From contig CALZFC010000033.1 of the NCBI GenBank assembly GCA_945643635.1, positions 2,349,001-2,413,000 of the forward strand: a stretch of DNA of 64,000 nt, in the 5' to 3' direction. A model generated the notes under the pieces. It did no database searches. It saw only the letters and a program-made list of their open reading frames with translations, and had not been told where the DNA came from. This document shows positions 31,731 to 42,249 of this stretch, piece by piece. Source of the DNA: Allodiplogaster sudhausi (Eukaryota > Nematoda > Chromadorea > Rhabditida > Diplogasteridae). The position numbers and the translations under genes were made by a program. Each line of letters opens with the position of its first letter. Position 1 is the stretch's first letter.

Positions 31731-34289
31731 CTATGTGCCTCGATATCCATATGGGAACGTTCCGTACGTCCCAAAGGGAATCCTTCGCTTGTTGAAGACC
31801 GGCTGGAAGAGTTTCTCGAATGTCACGGTTTCGATGCCGTGATCGCCGTAGATGGCGAAGCGCTCGTACGGGATGGGAATCTTCTTCCATCCCGTGCGAT
31901 TCTTGAGGCGCCGTACAAAGCGATGCATCGATCTGAAATGTATCGACGCTGCAGAGTCCCTCGTAACGGGGAAGCCTCTGCACTTCGCTTTCTCGTGCGT
32001 CTTGCCATCGGGCGTCTGCCATCGATAGGCATACGCCTTGGGTCCCTGGGCGACGAATTCCGTGCCGCGCCCGCCTCCGAGCTCATCCGTGAGATCTCCG
32101 AGGAAATCGCCTTCCAGCTCGGCCAAGGGGTCGACCTCGTCCTCCTTGTGCAGATAGAGGACCGAGTCGGTGTCTGATAGTAATGTTTTATTTAAAAATA
32201 AACATGGTAAATAGAAAGAAATACTAATCGTAATAAAGTTATACTTACCGACATAGAGGAGCCTCTCTTCGGGATGAGGGATCCTCTGGATGATGTTCAG
32301 CAGGGTGCATCTGGCATAGGCAGTTGTCAAAACTGCCAACGCCAGACTCGTTGTCGGGAGAGGCTTCAGTGTTGCCGACGTCGATGGCCGGAAGGTGACC
32401 TGGAGCTTTCTGTCGCCGAGCAGACAGTAGTCCCGCACGTCCACGTCCACGTCATTCATGAGGCGGAAGAAGCGGCTCGGATCGTCGACAATCTCCGTTT
32501 TCAGCCTGTCGTTGCGCTCTCCCAGCTTGCCCCACTGTAAATATGTACATTCATATAAAAAGAAAACAATATGTATTTAAAAAAAATTTTTAAACTGACA
32601 AGCGAATTGGCCATCAGCTTGGAGACTTGTCTGGCCGCGGGATTGTGCGCAATCGTGTCCGCGTTCAAGCGGATTCCTTCTCTCTCCTCGAAGCGCGTGA
32701 TGAACGCGTTCTTCTTCTCTTCAGTGTCCGCGGAAGCAGGCCACCCGGATGCCTCCTATAAAATATAAATATTGCAAGATACAAATAATCAAACAAAATA
32801 ATATATACCGTCTTTTTGCCGACCCACGTGTCCATGTATTCGGACAGTACACCGTGGGATAATTGTCCAGTGGTCGCGTTCCGCTCATAGAGCGACCACT
32901 TCTTATAGTGGCGCGCCTAAATAAATAAAATTTACTGTTTAGTTTAATAAATAAAATTTACTATTACCAAATTGTTTTGAAACGAACCGAGTGGATCTTC
33001 AGGATCTTGTATCCACACTTGAGCGCCTCGATGAGTTCGACGGTGGCGAACGTGCCGACGAACTGCCTCTGCTTCTTGCTGTGCTGGCAGATGAGAGTGT
33101 AGGGGTCCATCTGCTCGGCGCACGCTGCACACAGAGGCATGACGTTCTTGCCGCCAGAACGAAGCGCCAGAACGGGAACGAAGAGACGAGTCGGCGGTAG
33201 GACCTGATTGCATGTATTAATAAATGTTTTAATTAATAAATATTGGACTTACTGTGCACTTGACGAATCCTTGAATCGTCAGCTCTTCCGGCTTCGTGAT
33301 GGGCGTCTGGATTCTTGAGACGTCGAGCATCTTGCCCTTACCCACCGGGTACGGTCTGTACTTGTTCGTGTACGGGTACAAGCCTAAAGAAAAATGTTCA
33401 ATTACTTATTTAAATAATATTAAATGTAAGATTATTCTTAAAAATACTTACTGCAGACGTCGAGGTAGCCGGATCTTGTACCCGGGCTCTGGTTTCGCAT
33501 ACATGCGGAACACCTCGCATCTCCCGCCAAAGAAATCGTCGTAGAGATTGAGAGGCTCCTGTAAATGAACATGTATTTTTATTAAACGAAATAAGTAAAA
33601 ATTTCTAACCCCAATCTCGTAGTCGGCAAAGAACTGCCGCATCTTGTCGTCCTTCTTGAGCCTCTTCTCGATCTGGCACTCTCTGATGACGATGACCTTG
33701 TGCTTGCGTCTGAGATGCTGGAGGCCCGCCTCATCTTCCTGACGGATGAGGGCTCCACGCCGACCTCGCACCATCGTGTGGTCCGAATAGCTGCATCGAC
33801 AGGCATGCCAGTAACAGCCATGGATCTAAAATATATGTTGTATCAAAGGAACAAGAAACATATACAAATGAACAAACAATAAATGTTGAATATAAATGAT
33901 TTATCAAAATTGCAAATGTACCTCAATGATGAGATCCCTCTTGCTCGGCCTCTTGACGAATCCGTCGACGCGGTAGCGAGTTCCCTTGATTCTCTTCTCG
34001 CCACCGTGCTGCGTGTCACGGATTTGGACACCCTTTGTCTTCCTCAGGTAGCTAAAAGTAGAATATTGTTTGAAAAATAGAACAAAATTTTATAAATTAA
34101 ATCTTACGCAAGCATCTTGAGTGCCAGACGACTCTGCTTGTCCTCGGCAGTAATGGGCTTCTCGACAGCCAAGAGGTCTTTCTTGAGGAACTTGCGGCGG
34201 AAGACACGCATGGCCGCACTGGCTGCAGTCACGCTCTCGTGAAAGACATGAACGCCCGTGGCGCCAAAGCACTCAGCATCGATATTTTT
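31731..34289 (-). pseudogene. C-terminal half of protein-primed DNA polymerase B
   Basis: About ten exons separated by 45-70-bp introns. In order: TAASAAMRVFRRKFLKKD; a VSR-like endonuclease insert with HGCYWHACRC (about 33620-33830); LNLYDDFFGGRCEVF; LYPYTNKYRPYPVGKG (motif A region, about 33290-33380); a Cys-containing block LCAACAEQMDPYTLICQHSK; LSHGVLSEYMDTWVGKK; a motif-B region ending SKLMANS; TAYARCTLLNIIQR; the metal-binding DTDSVLYLHKEDEVDPL (about 32120-32180); and the terminus PYGYRGT. All palm elements appear present and open. It starts abruptly at 34289, and its exonuclease half is on the other strand, so as arranged it cannot give a whole enzyme. Confidence 0.85.
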
Positions 34290-34430
34290 CTATTTATTTT
34301 ACCCTTTGATATGTTCCACAAAGTATGTTTAAAGATTATTTTTCTACATATTTTTCTCTTCTATTTACCCATTTATATGTTCCACTTGTACCATTTATTT
34401 ATTATTACAAAGGTGTAATTATTATAACAG
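34290..34430. other. Inversion junction between the two PolB halves
   Basis: Between divergent half-genes. It contains a diverged direct repeat (TTTGATATGTTCCAC and TTATATGTTCCAC). Each side ends in an intron-like acceptor facing its own half, so one breakpoint probably fell within introns. Confidence 0.5.
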
Positions 34431-36727
34431 TCTGACGACGAAGAATACGTCGACAATGAATCGTCAAGCGACAGTGGCAGCTCGCAAGAAGATACTACGT
34501 ATGAAGAAAGTGACGAGGAGGAAATGGATGACGAAGACGAAGTAGAAGAAGAAGAAGTGCAGGTATTCAATTTGTTTTATTTCTGTTATTTTTAAAGTTT
34601 ATTTTTTATTCAAATGTTCATTATTACAGACCCCTCTCCACATTGACGGTGTGGCTCACGAGGTCAAAGAATTCTACAAAGTGGAAGACCTCTCGAGAAG
34701 CCGAAACAAGAGGTTCAGAGTGGAACAGGAAGACATCTCCATTCGATTCCGCAAACTAGCCAAGAGAACAAATGATCTCGATGGACTCTTCGACCTGGTC
34801 AGTTTGTTTTTACAGAACTATACAATTTGAAAGTTTACAATTATACGTTGTGATATTTCTGTATGAACGCATTAATGTTTCATTATAAATTTTTAGGTCA
34901 TGCTTAACGTACTCGAGGAGAGTAAGCCACAGTCTCGTGGATAGATGTGCCCACCGTATCCGGAAATCGTTCTTTCGCCAAAAAGAATGATTGGACTAAC
35001 ATTACAAAGGCCAAAGGTTTGCAAAATCGAAATTATTGTTTATACAACGTTTAGGAATTTATAATGTTACTATTTTATTAAATTTATTACAGGCAAGAAG
35101 GACTGTCTCGCAAAATCCATTGCACTTGGCATGGCATACCTTAACCGAAAGAAAGATGTCGACCGATGGAAGTCAATCTCGCGTCATGAAGGACGCCAAC
35201 AGAAGGTCGCCGACCTCTACCACAGGGAATTTGCGATACCTAAGAAGGCCGCCTACTCCATCGAGTATGTCAAGCTGTTCCAAGAGAACATGCCAGGCGT
35301 CCAGCTCGTCTTGTTTTATGGTGATAAACCAGGTAAGGCAGTTTTCGCTGGCGAATACATTGACGACACGAGAGTCATTGGACTTCGTCTGCGACGAGGC
35401 CACTTTGACCACATTAAAAGAGTCTCCACATTCTTCAGTTAGTCATTCTTTTAATATTGATTTTATAACTTTAATATTCTTAATTTTTCAAATAATCTGT
35501 ATCTATTCAGATCGCCACTTTTACTCTGTGACGTCCTCGATGACAGCTCGAATAAACACTACTCGTGCCCTGTCAACTGTGACAAATGTGGAACGCGTCA
35601 GAAGGACCTGTGCAATGGGCACGAAGCCCACAAGTGTGAAGCATGTGGTGTCGTCTGCCACAATGAAGAGTGTCTGAATCGCCATCAAAAGAAAGGTTAC
35701 AACTCTGTTTAAAAATTTATAATAAAAAATTTTGCATTAGGAAGCCGAGGAGGTCGCTCGTTCTGTGAGATCCTCGAGCGCTGCCCAAAGTGTCACCATT
35801 CCAAAGGCGAGAAGCGCAAGGGTCGTCCTCACCAATGCGGCTACTCCTACTGTGCGACGTGCTGTGAGGATCGTCCGGAAGGACACAAGACCTGCTACGT
35901 CTCAACTCTTCCGCCCCTGTCAAAGACGTTCAAGAAGAAGACGATAGTATTTGACATCGAAGTAAGAATTTACTTAAATTTTTGTCTACTTGCATTTTTT
36001 ATTGTACGATTATTATTCTTCTTTATCCTCAGTCACTATTTTATTATTATTCTTTGTTTTCCTCAGACACGCATCGTCAAGAATAAGAATGGGGCAAAGA
36101 TGCACGTCCCCAATATCATCATCGCTATCCGTTCATGCGGAAAATGCGAAGGAAAACTACCCGAGGACGTCTACGATGTCGCGTCTAGTTGTGACCACTG
36201 CGGAGGCCGACGACTCTGGCAGTGGCAGGCGCTGGACAACCCAAAGAAGAAGATCATCGAAGAATTCTGCGACTGGGTGTTCGGCGACGAACACAAGGGG
36301 TTCACTGTCGTCGCCCACAATCTCCGCGCGTTAGTATTTTATCTATTTATTTTTCTTATTTAAATTAAATAATTTCACCTTTTATTTATTCATAATTGTA
36401 GCTACGATGGCCAGTTTATTCTGCGCCATCTGTGCAGCGACAGAAGCCCTGTCGCTCCATCCGAGTTGATCATGGCCGGAAGAAAAATCATGAAACTCGA
36501 GGTCAACAACGTCAGAATGGTTGACTCGCTGAGCTTCCTCGCCATGCCTCTCGCCTCGTTCCCCAAGGCATTCGGAATCAAGGAATTGAAGAAGGTATCT
36601 TAAAAATTTATTAGAAATACTTCAATGAAAATATTTAGGGCTACTTCCCGCACCGCTTCAATCGTCCTGCCAACTACCAATACATGGGTGGGCTGCCGGA
36701 CAAGAAGTACTATGGGTACAAGTCGAT
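34431..36727 (+). pseudogene. N-terminal and exonuclease half of PolB, inverted
   Basis: The first exon (34431-34562) is acidic (SDDEEYVDNESSSDSG) and lacks a start codon. Next come QEDISIRFRKLAKRTNDLDG, NDWTNITKAKGKKDCLAKSI and a Cys/His-rich part (CDKCGTRQKDLCNGHEAHKC and CPKCHHSKGEKRKG). The 3'-5' exonuclease motifs are Exo I TIVFDIE (about 35945) and Exo II VVAHNLRAYDGQFILRHL (about 36310-36430, across an intron). It ends with MVDSLSFLAMPLASFPKAFG and GGLPDKKYYGYKSM, where the terminal repeat begins. The expected Exo III segment is missing. I see probable frame breaks near 34935-34945 (in-frame TAG at 34942-34944) and 35540-35560. It is plus strand, whereas the rest of the gene is minus: inverted and decayed. 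Confidence 0.8.
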
Positions 36728-36826
36728 GCGCGATGAAGCTGCCTCTGGTATCGGCATCCAACGGAAATCTTTTTCCAATTGAACTGCTTGCAGTTGAAAT
36801 TTGATTGTACATCATATTCACGAGCA

Positions 36827-37333
36827 ATGAATATTTTTCCTTTAACAAATGTAGAAATAAATAATTTCTTGGAAACTTGTTCTACAACACGTGTCTATTA
36901 TCTTGGAAGTTTCCCTTGTGATACAAAACTTGTCCTACCAGAACGTAGACCGTTGTGTATTGTTTGGAATACAGGAGATTCTCATAGTACAGGTGAACAC
37001 TGGGTTGCCGTATATGTAAATGCTACTAATTCTGCTGAATACTATGATTCAACTGCAAGTAAGCCCCCAGAATTGCTTGCCAAATGGCTTGAACAATTTT
37101 CACATGTTCAATATTTTCCTCATAGGGTTCAAAGTACAACTAGTGTAGTTTGTGGTCACTACTGTCTATTCTTTCTTTATTTACGTTGTCGTGAAAATAA
37201 AATGGCAACTATTGCGAAATATTTTAGCACACGTCATTATGTCATGAATGACGAAATAGTTATTCGCTGGTTTATGACTCACCTTAGGCAGTGTATAAAA
37301 GCCCCCCTTTCCAAAGTCATTGTTTCATTTTGA
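36827..37333 (+). CDS. Adenain-like cysteine protease (PRO), right copy
   Basis: Same protein as 24907-25413 with a few substitutions (for example NYFLETC to NNFLETC, SFSCD to SFPCD, HCTGEH to HSTGEH). The His, Asp, Gln and Cys motifs are all retained. It is transcribed toward the right end of the element. Both copies look functional, so selection or recent copying has kept them intact. Confidence 0.85.
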   Translation: MNIFPLTNVEINNFLETCSTTRVYYLGSFPCDTKLVLPERRPLCIVWNTGDSHSTGEHWVAVYVNATNSAEYYDSTASKPPELLAKWLEQFSHVQYFPHRVQSTTSVVCGHYCLFFLYLRCRENKMATIAKYFSTRHYVMNDEIVIRWFMTHLRQCIKAPLSKVIVSF

Positions 37334-37337
37334 CACG

Positions 37338-37667
37338 ATGACTGCTGGTGATCGAAAGGCAGCCTCTCCTGCTTCTGCACCTGCTGCAACTAGTACAACT
37401 ATTGAATCTAAAGGAAAGAACATTGCTGAAACTATGCCTGTTCCTTCTGTAGAATCCAATATCGAGAAAAAGGCTTTTAACTGTGAAGATTGCGGGAATG
37501 TATTCTCGACTGGTTTTAATCTGCGTCGACACATTAAGCGTGCTCACAGTGGTGAGGAAATTTATCAGCCACGTCATGCACGTTACATTCGACCCCTTGG
37601 TACTATTCAACTTCTCACAGACGAATCTGATAATGTCTATGTCCAGTTCCGCCCCTTTGACGACTGA
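37338..37667 (+). CDS. Small C2H2 zinc-finger protein (right copy)
   Basis: About 109 residues. It has the same Ala/Ser/Thr-rich start and C2H2 finger as 24561-24902, but ends in VQFRPFDD. It lacks the palindromic insertion, so this is probably the ancestral form. The ATG lies 4 bp past the protease stop. Confidence 0.7.
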   Translation: MTAGDRKAASPASAPAATSTTIESKGKNIAETMPVPSVESNIEKKAFNCEDCGNVFSTGFNLRRHIKRAHSGEEIYQPRHARYIRPLGTIQLLTDESDNVYVQFRPFDD

Positions 37668-37701
37668 GGCAGTCATTACTTGAATAATTAAAACAGGTCA
37701 A

Positions 37702-38215
37702 ATGGTTCGTTCCCAGTCTTCTTCATCTTCATCTTCTTCGTCTTCCATTTCCTCGCAGTCCAAGACTTCACGTAAAGAAAAGGTTTTGTTTAAAATTGCG
37801 TGTTTTTGAATATTTTCTATATATCATTCATTTTCAGCTTCGTGAACGCAAACGAAGGTTTAATGCGACTACAAAGGATGAACCTAAGGCAAAGGTATAC
37901 TTTACTCGTGCTCTTTCAATTTCACCATTTGTTATAAATTTGCAGAAGAGCTTCAAGGAACTCGTTGATGCCTTCCAACGTCCATCTCCTGTAAGCAATC
38001 ACGGACACCTCTTGAAAAGCCACCGATTCATCGTCATTGCTGTTTGTAATGTTTGTACAAGGCTTAATGACACTACGACGAACAACATGACAAATATTCG
38101 TCTCTGCAATTCTTGTATCGTCGCCAACCAGAGAATCCAATCTGCAGTGTTTCACAATGTCACCCTCAATAATATTCGTGAAAAATCTGTTCTTGAGAAT
38201 TGTGCATCATCGTGA
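37702..38215 (+). CDS. Serine-rich, putative zinc-ribbon protein (right copy)
   Basis: Mirror of 24006-24519 with the same three-exon structure and no change that I can see in the coding part. It ends 25 bp before the end of the high-identity repeat, making it the outermost gene of the element on this side. Confidence 0.6.
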
Positions 38216-38400
38216 TTGTTATATATTAAATATGATAAAAAATGTAATGGACTTGTAATATTACAACAGACAAATAATGGAATAAGTTTTGGGAAAAATA
38301 CAAGGGTGAATAATGCACGAGGGGTTTTGGACTTGGGAAAATATGTATCACTATCACATACACGTTTGCATTTCTACATATTCAGTTGCGAGATGGTATG

Positions 38401-38472
38401 ACGGCCGATTGGCTCATTGGTAGTGAGTTTGTTTTCAAATCTTAATGTCCCAGGTTCGACCCCCCTCGGGCC
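38401..38472 (+). repeat. tRNA-like unit 1, right side of Polinton
   Basis: Reads ACGGCCGATTGGCTCATTGG and then CAGGTTCGACCCCCCTCGGG. On the left side only its 3' part survives (CCCCTCGGGGCAATATCAA on the minus strand), so this unit was deleted there or gained here. Confidence 0.5.
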
Positions 38473-38616
38473 AAACTCAATTGTTGTATTTATTCCGGAC
38501 TTGCGATATTTCCACTAGCTGAAAAATATTATCCCCTTGGGCATAATCTGTGATCATGTGATGTATGATCACATCCCACACGAATGTCTACATCTTCACT
38601 TGCAAGTTGGTATGAT

Positions 38617-38690
38617 GACCGAATAGCACATTGGTAACGTCACGACATACGACGCAAGCGGCTCAGGTTCGATTCCTCTCAGTGTTCTGG
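38617..38690 (+). repeat. tRNA-like unit 2, right side of Polinton
   Basis: A-box region GCACATTGGTAACGTCACG, B box CAGGTTCGATTCC, with a spacing of about 33 bp. It matches 23757-23826. Confidence 0.55.
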
Positions 38691-38811
38691 ACTTGTGATA
38701 TTCCAACAAGCATAAATGGCAATATCCCCCCTCCGGTGAATGATGTGTGATCTTTAATGTATGATCACTTCCACTCGAATGTCTACATCTTCGCGTGCCA
38801 GTTGGTATGAT

Positions 38812-38880
38812 GGATGAATGGCCGATTGGTAACGCAGGGACTTACGACGCAAGTGACCCAGGTTCGGATCCGGTCTGGAT
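38812..38880 (+). repeat. tRNA-like unit 3, right side of Polinton
   Basis: A-box region GGCCGATTGGTAACGCAGG, B box CAGGTTCGGATCC. It matches 23562-23624. Confidence 0.55.
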
Positions 38881-39249
38881 CCTGGACTTGTAATATTTCG
38901 ATCGACCAAGAACAAGGTGGAATGAATTCTGGACTTAGAAAAATAACGGGAAAAATTTCAACAGGACTTTCCGGACTTAGAAAAAAATCGGGTGAAAATT
39001 TCAACAGGGACTTCTGGACTTAGAAAAATAACGGTCGAAAATTTCAACGGGAGTTCTGGACTTAGAAAAATTTCGATCGACCAAGAACATGAGCACACTC
39101 ATCATCATAGATACAAACTTTGGTTGCTGTTTTGTCATAAGTTGGAATAATATGCATTTTTTGAATAGTTACGTATGTACATAGATATGTACATACATAT
39201 GTATATAACGAATGTAGAGTACATGTGTATGTATATCCTGAATGGAGAG

Positions 39250-39830
39250 AAACGCTCTAGATAATTCTAAATATACATATATTTGGAAATGAGAACGATC
39301 TTTTAAACTCTGCACAGGAATGAATGGAATAATAATGGAAGGGAAATAGCTATGATGTTCAGCCACACACAATGTTTCATGTTCTGAAAGGCAGACAACG
39401 ACAATTCGCTCCCAGAAGCATTCTTTGAATGCTCTATCAACTTTCTTTGAAAGAAGTACGCCTGCCGCACATGCAATCTTGGTCAAAGTAGCGTTAATGT
39501 CTGAATTGAAGTTTTTACTTTGCACGAGATTGTTGAATTTAAATTTTGTGATTCCGTCTACATGAAAGTAGACATATCATGCCGAAAGTGAGCAGTATTC
39601 CTGTGAGTTGAAAAATGCTCTTGGGAATCTTGTGGACTTCTGCAACATCATCTGGGAATTGGCATTCGAATATTGTTCCGTTCAAAATGTCTTAAATCTT
39701 CCAGTACTTTTTAGTATTCCAACTTCAATCAAATAGGCACAATACTAGAATGAAACTCAGAAACATCAATGTCATATACTCCAGAATGAATTTCTTATGC
39801 CAAGCGTTTGATGTTACAGTATTCTGCCGG
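39250..39830. repeat. Diverged duplicated segment, copy 1 (second copy 42250-43165)
   Basis: Shares dispersed landmarks in the same order with 42250-43165: GATGTTCA, GGCAGA, TTTGAATGCTCT, GAATTGGCATT, GTTCCGT, ACTCCAGAATGAA. Many indels, no conserved ORF. Possibly an old non-coding repeat or decayed gene. Confidence 0.5.
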
Positions 39831-40427
39831 CATATTTACCATCCATGCGAGATCTGCCTACAAACTGATCGTCAATTAAAAAGTCAACGAATTAAACATA
39901 AATAACAGTCATATAAAACTCCGAATAAAATAGAGGGGGAAGGCGATAACCGAATAATTGAGGATTATGATGAACACAGATAACAAAACTTTTCTCCAGA
40001 AGCCTAACGGCCGGCCCGGTTACTCGGAAATAATCACTTGCGTCTTCTTAAATTGTTTATATGCATCTTTAAGAGACTTGACAACACAATTACATGTGCA
40101 TTACGATCAAATGTAAAATTACGCCATATCAGCGAAAGAGGGTAATGGAGAGATATAGTAGCCAGGTTTGACGAGTCATCTCTCTACACCTGATAAATTA
40201 AATTAATGCCAGGAATTGCTCATTGTCAGTTCAGCAAAATAAGAGCACACTTTATAATGCTCATACTGATGTAAGAACTTAATCAACGCTATGAAAAATG
40301 TCATCTTGAGCAGACATAGAAAAAAAATTATCGATCAGACTGACTGATGCAATACAACCAAAGATCCACTGAAGTCTCAACTCTTATTATAATATTGGTT
40401 TTTTTCTTAAAACGATTAGAAATTGGT
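39831..40427. other. No feature recognised
   Basis: AT-rich sequence with no gene, long repeat or RNA that I can identify. Confidence 0.4.
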
Positions 40428-40640
40428 TGTTTATTCAGTTAAGGTAACTCTTAAGCTTCAGCGGTCAGCCCAGCCATCTCCGGTTTTTTTTTCCGGAAGC
40501 ACCGCCCTTGTACAGTTTACGGGAGCCTAAAGAAGAAGTATGTATGTATGTATGTATGTATGTACATATATCTCGGTTTAATTATTGATGTGTCTTATTT
40601 TCTGATCCATAAAATATCGTTAAAACTGTGTTTTAGTTGC
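40428..40640. repeat. Partial copy C of the segment found at 20344-20886
   Basis: Retains the order GTTTATTCAGTTAA, CTTCAGCGGTCAGC, ACCGCCCTTGTACA, GAGCCTAAAGAAGAAG, and ATTATTGATGTGTC interrupted by (ATGT)n. It lies at the same place relative to the second srd copy as copy A does to the first, so segment and receptor were duplicated together. Confidence 0.65.
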
Positions 40641-40939
40641 CACTTGTGCCGTGTACATAGATGGAGATATGTAAGATTGTCATATCATCCCTAACTGCAC
40701 TATTCCCTTTGCCCTTACGAAAAGTACATACTCCATACCATAGCCGACCCAAGTCTTCTCCTCGTCTCCACTCGTATTCTCGTATTCAAGTGTTGCCTTT
40801 GCAAGCAACATAATCAGTTATGACAGAAGTAATGATGAACATACCCATCTAATTGAAATGAATGTTGTCCTCGGAATTGTTTGTTCTTTCTCATATGCGA
40901 CTGCTGCTTGTCCTCGCCGTGTTCCACGAGCGGCTGGCA
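40641..40939. other. No feature recognised
   Basis: About 300 bp between copy C and the srd remnant. No gene or repeat stands out. Confidence 0.35.
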
Positions 40940-41545
40940 TCGGTCTGGCTGCGGTTCTCGACGGAGGGCACAGCGCCTGCTGCAGAAGAACCACCGCGGA
41001 GGAACGTGTCGAGGAAGAAGCTGCAGACACACAAAGTCTCTTATGTCTCATGCTCAGCTAGTTCGAAATCAAAAAGCAGAATCGATACGGAGTGACGAAG
41101 TAGATGGTGATCATCGGATTCACCGTCGGCATTAGGTCGAGGTTCTTAATATTTAATTGTTGTTAAATGACAAGTCTGTGGAGCGTGTAAATGAAAAGAA
41201 GGTAGTATCTGCGTACCGCAAAGACAAAATTTTCAAGAAAGTCGTTGTGCACGACGCCGAAGAACATGAGAGCGAAGGAGAGGATGGAGGCAACGAAGAT
41301 GGAGGGCACGTTCTCTCTCTCGTCACACACACACACACACTCTCTCTCTCTCTCTCCCAACCTCTGCATAACAACCAATGACATAATGTTTGCGGATGCA
41401 TCCGTCATTGTCATGAGTGCGAGAATGACGGAATAGGATTGGAAGGAGCTGGGAGTCCGAGTGAGAATGGCCACCAGGAGCAGGCCGTTCAGGAAGACGC
41501 CAAGAGAGTTCAGAAGGCCGCTCAGGCTCATGAAGCGAAAGCATG
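40940..41545 (-). pseudogene. Truncated srd chemoreceptor copy (exon 1 joined to last exons)
   Basis: Same strand and sequence as the gene at 20964-22956, but the central exons, from TM3 to the start of TM6, are gone. The first exon (TM1-TM2, about 41370-41535) runs through a CT/CA microsatellite straight into the TM6 exon (VPSIFVASILSFALMFFGV). The TM7 exon (MPTVNPMITIYFVTPYR) and tail follow normally. The original ATG is out of frame because of an 11-bp loss near 41537, though an internal ATG (MSLSGLLNS) is in frame. The joined frame is open across the microsatellite. It would encode at most four membrane segments, so most likely non-functional. Confidence 0.8.
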
Positions 41546-42249
41546 TTTTCTCAAATTCATGACAATGAGCTTGTTCTCTTTCTCTCACTCTCTTTCTCTC
41601 TCCTTCCCTCCCACTCGATTTCTCTAGATCTTTCCTTAACCAAACATAGAAACAAATTTCCACTTCCTTATCAAACATAAAAAAAAATTCCATTAGCGCC
41701 GAAATGTTTTAATCAGCGCGCATTAAATATCTCATTGCAGACACCTTGGACCATATTGATTCTGTTTTCATTGATAAGGAGGAAATGAAATTCCACATTC
41801 AGCACAAATATTACATCATTCCAAATATGAGTTGGAAAGGAGTAACTTGACTTTGAAGTTTTAGTATGGCGCCATGCTCTAATTTTTGGGCTTTATTTTA
41901 ACCCTCTAAATATGATCACCGTACCCTCAATCATAGTGTGCTGGATGTGGCAAAACAAGAGGATTCTAAATATATAAAGATCATTTCATATAGTTTACTT
42001 CCGAACGAGCTACGACTTGCGTGCCGTTTGGAACATTGTCGGCGGTACATCGGCTGTATGTACATACCTAGCTTTTCAGCATTTATGAAAAATCAACAAC
42101 CAGAGTCAAATGAATGTAAAGACAAACTAAAAATCCACTATCTCTCATGGAGATTTTTCTAACGTGAGAATCAAATATGATTTTATTTCCTAGAAAGTTA
42201 AAACTGGAATTCACGATTCAGGAGAGAAGTGAAACACCTCTAAATGATT
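41546..42249. other. No gene recognised
   Basis: Short CT tracts near 41578-41612 continue the srd duplication a little; the rest is AT-rich and featureless to me. Confidence 0.4.

Larger units (their letters stand above)
23981..38240. mobile_element. Polinton/Maverick virus-like DNA transposon
   Basis: About 14.3 kb bounded by nearly identical inverted repeats (23981-25512 and 36728-38240). It carries the diagnostic gene set: protein-primed PolB, retroviral-type integrase, FtsK/A32-like packaging ATPase, adenain-type protease, and double- and single-jelly-roll capsid proteins. All core genes except the PolB N-half are on the minus strand and are tightly packed, with stop/start overlaps. Weaker inverted homology continues outward to about 23190 and 39240, giving a possible total near 16 kb. 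I could not find a 6-bp target duplication. The split polymerase suggests this copy cannot replicate itself, although capsid, integrase and protease ORFs are open. Confidence 0.93.
36728..38240. repeat. Right terminal inverted repeat (gene-bearing)
   Basis: The mirror of 23981-25512. Its inner edge falls inside what is, on the left, exon 2 of the PAZ-like ORF (from AMKLPLVS onward), and it cuts the PolB exon on the right. So the right end seems to have been copied from the left, not the reverse. Confidence 0.93.
38241..39240. repeat. Right outer inverted repeat of the Polinton, three tRNA-like units and a 40-bp minisatellite
   Basis: The plus-strand counterpart of 23190-23980. Three tRNA-like units at about 200-bp spacing are each followed by GGACTTG and preceded by ATGTCTACATCTTC (the first lacks it). 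Then about four ~40-bp tandem copies containing GGACTTAGAAAAATAACGG (about 38928-39075). The outermost 150 bp (about 39090-39240) still align with the left side. It is about 200 bp longer than the left because it keeps an extra unit. Confidence 0.7.

Noticed and set aside
36728..36780. Continuation of the polymerase frame into the terminal repeat (RDEAASGIGIQRKSFSN)
   Set aside because: It reads, out of frame, the DNA that encodes the PAZ end on the left; it is a chance tail, not a polymerase segment.
23981..38240. Endogenised giant virus or virophage instead of a Polinton
   Set aside because: Retroviral-type integrase with chromodomain, protein-primed PolB, adenain protease and inverted terminal repeats in about 14 kb are the Polinton set. 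No giant-virus or virophage-specific genes are seen.
38401..38880. Functional tRNA genes
   Set aside because: A- and B-box motifs are present, but acceptor and anticodon stems do not pair convincingly, and the units are tandem and diverged.
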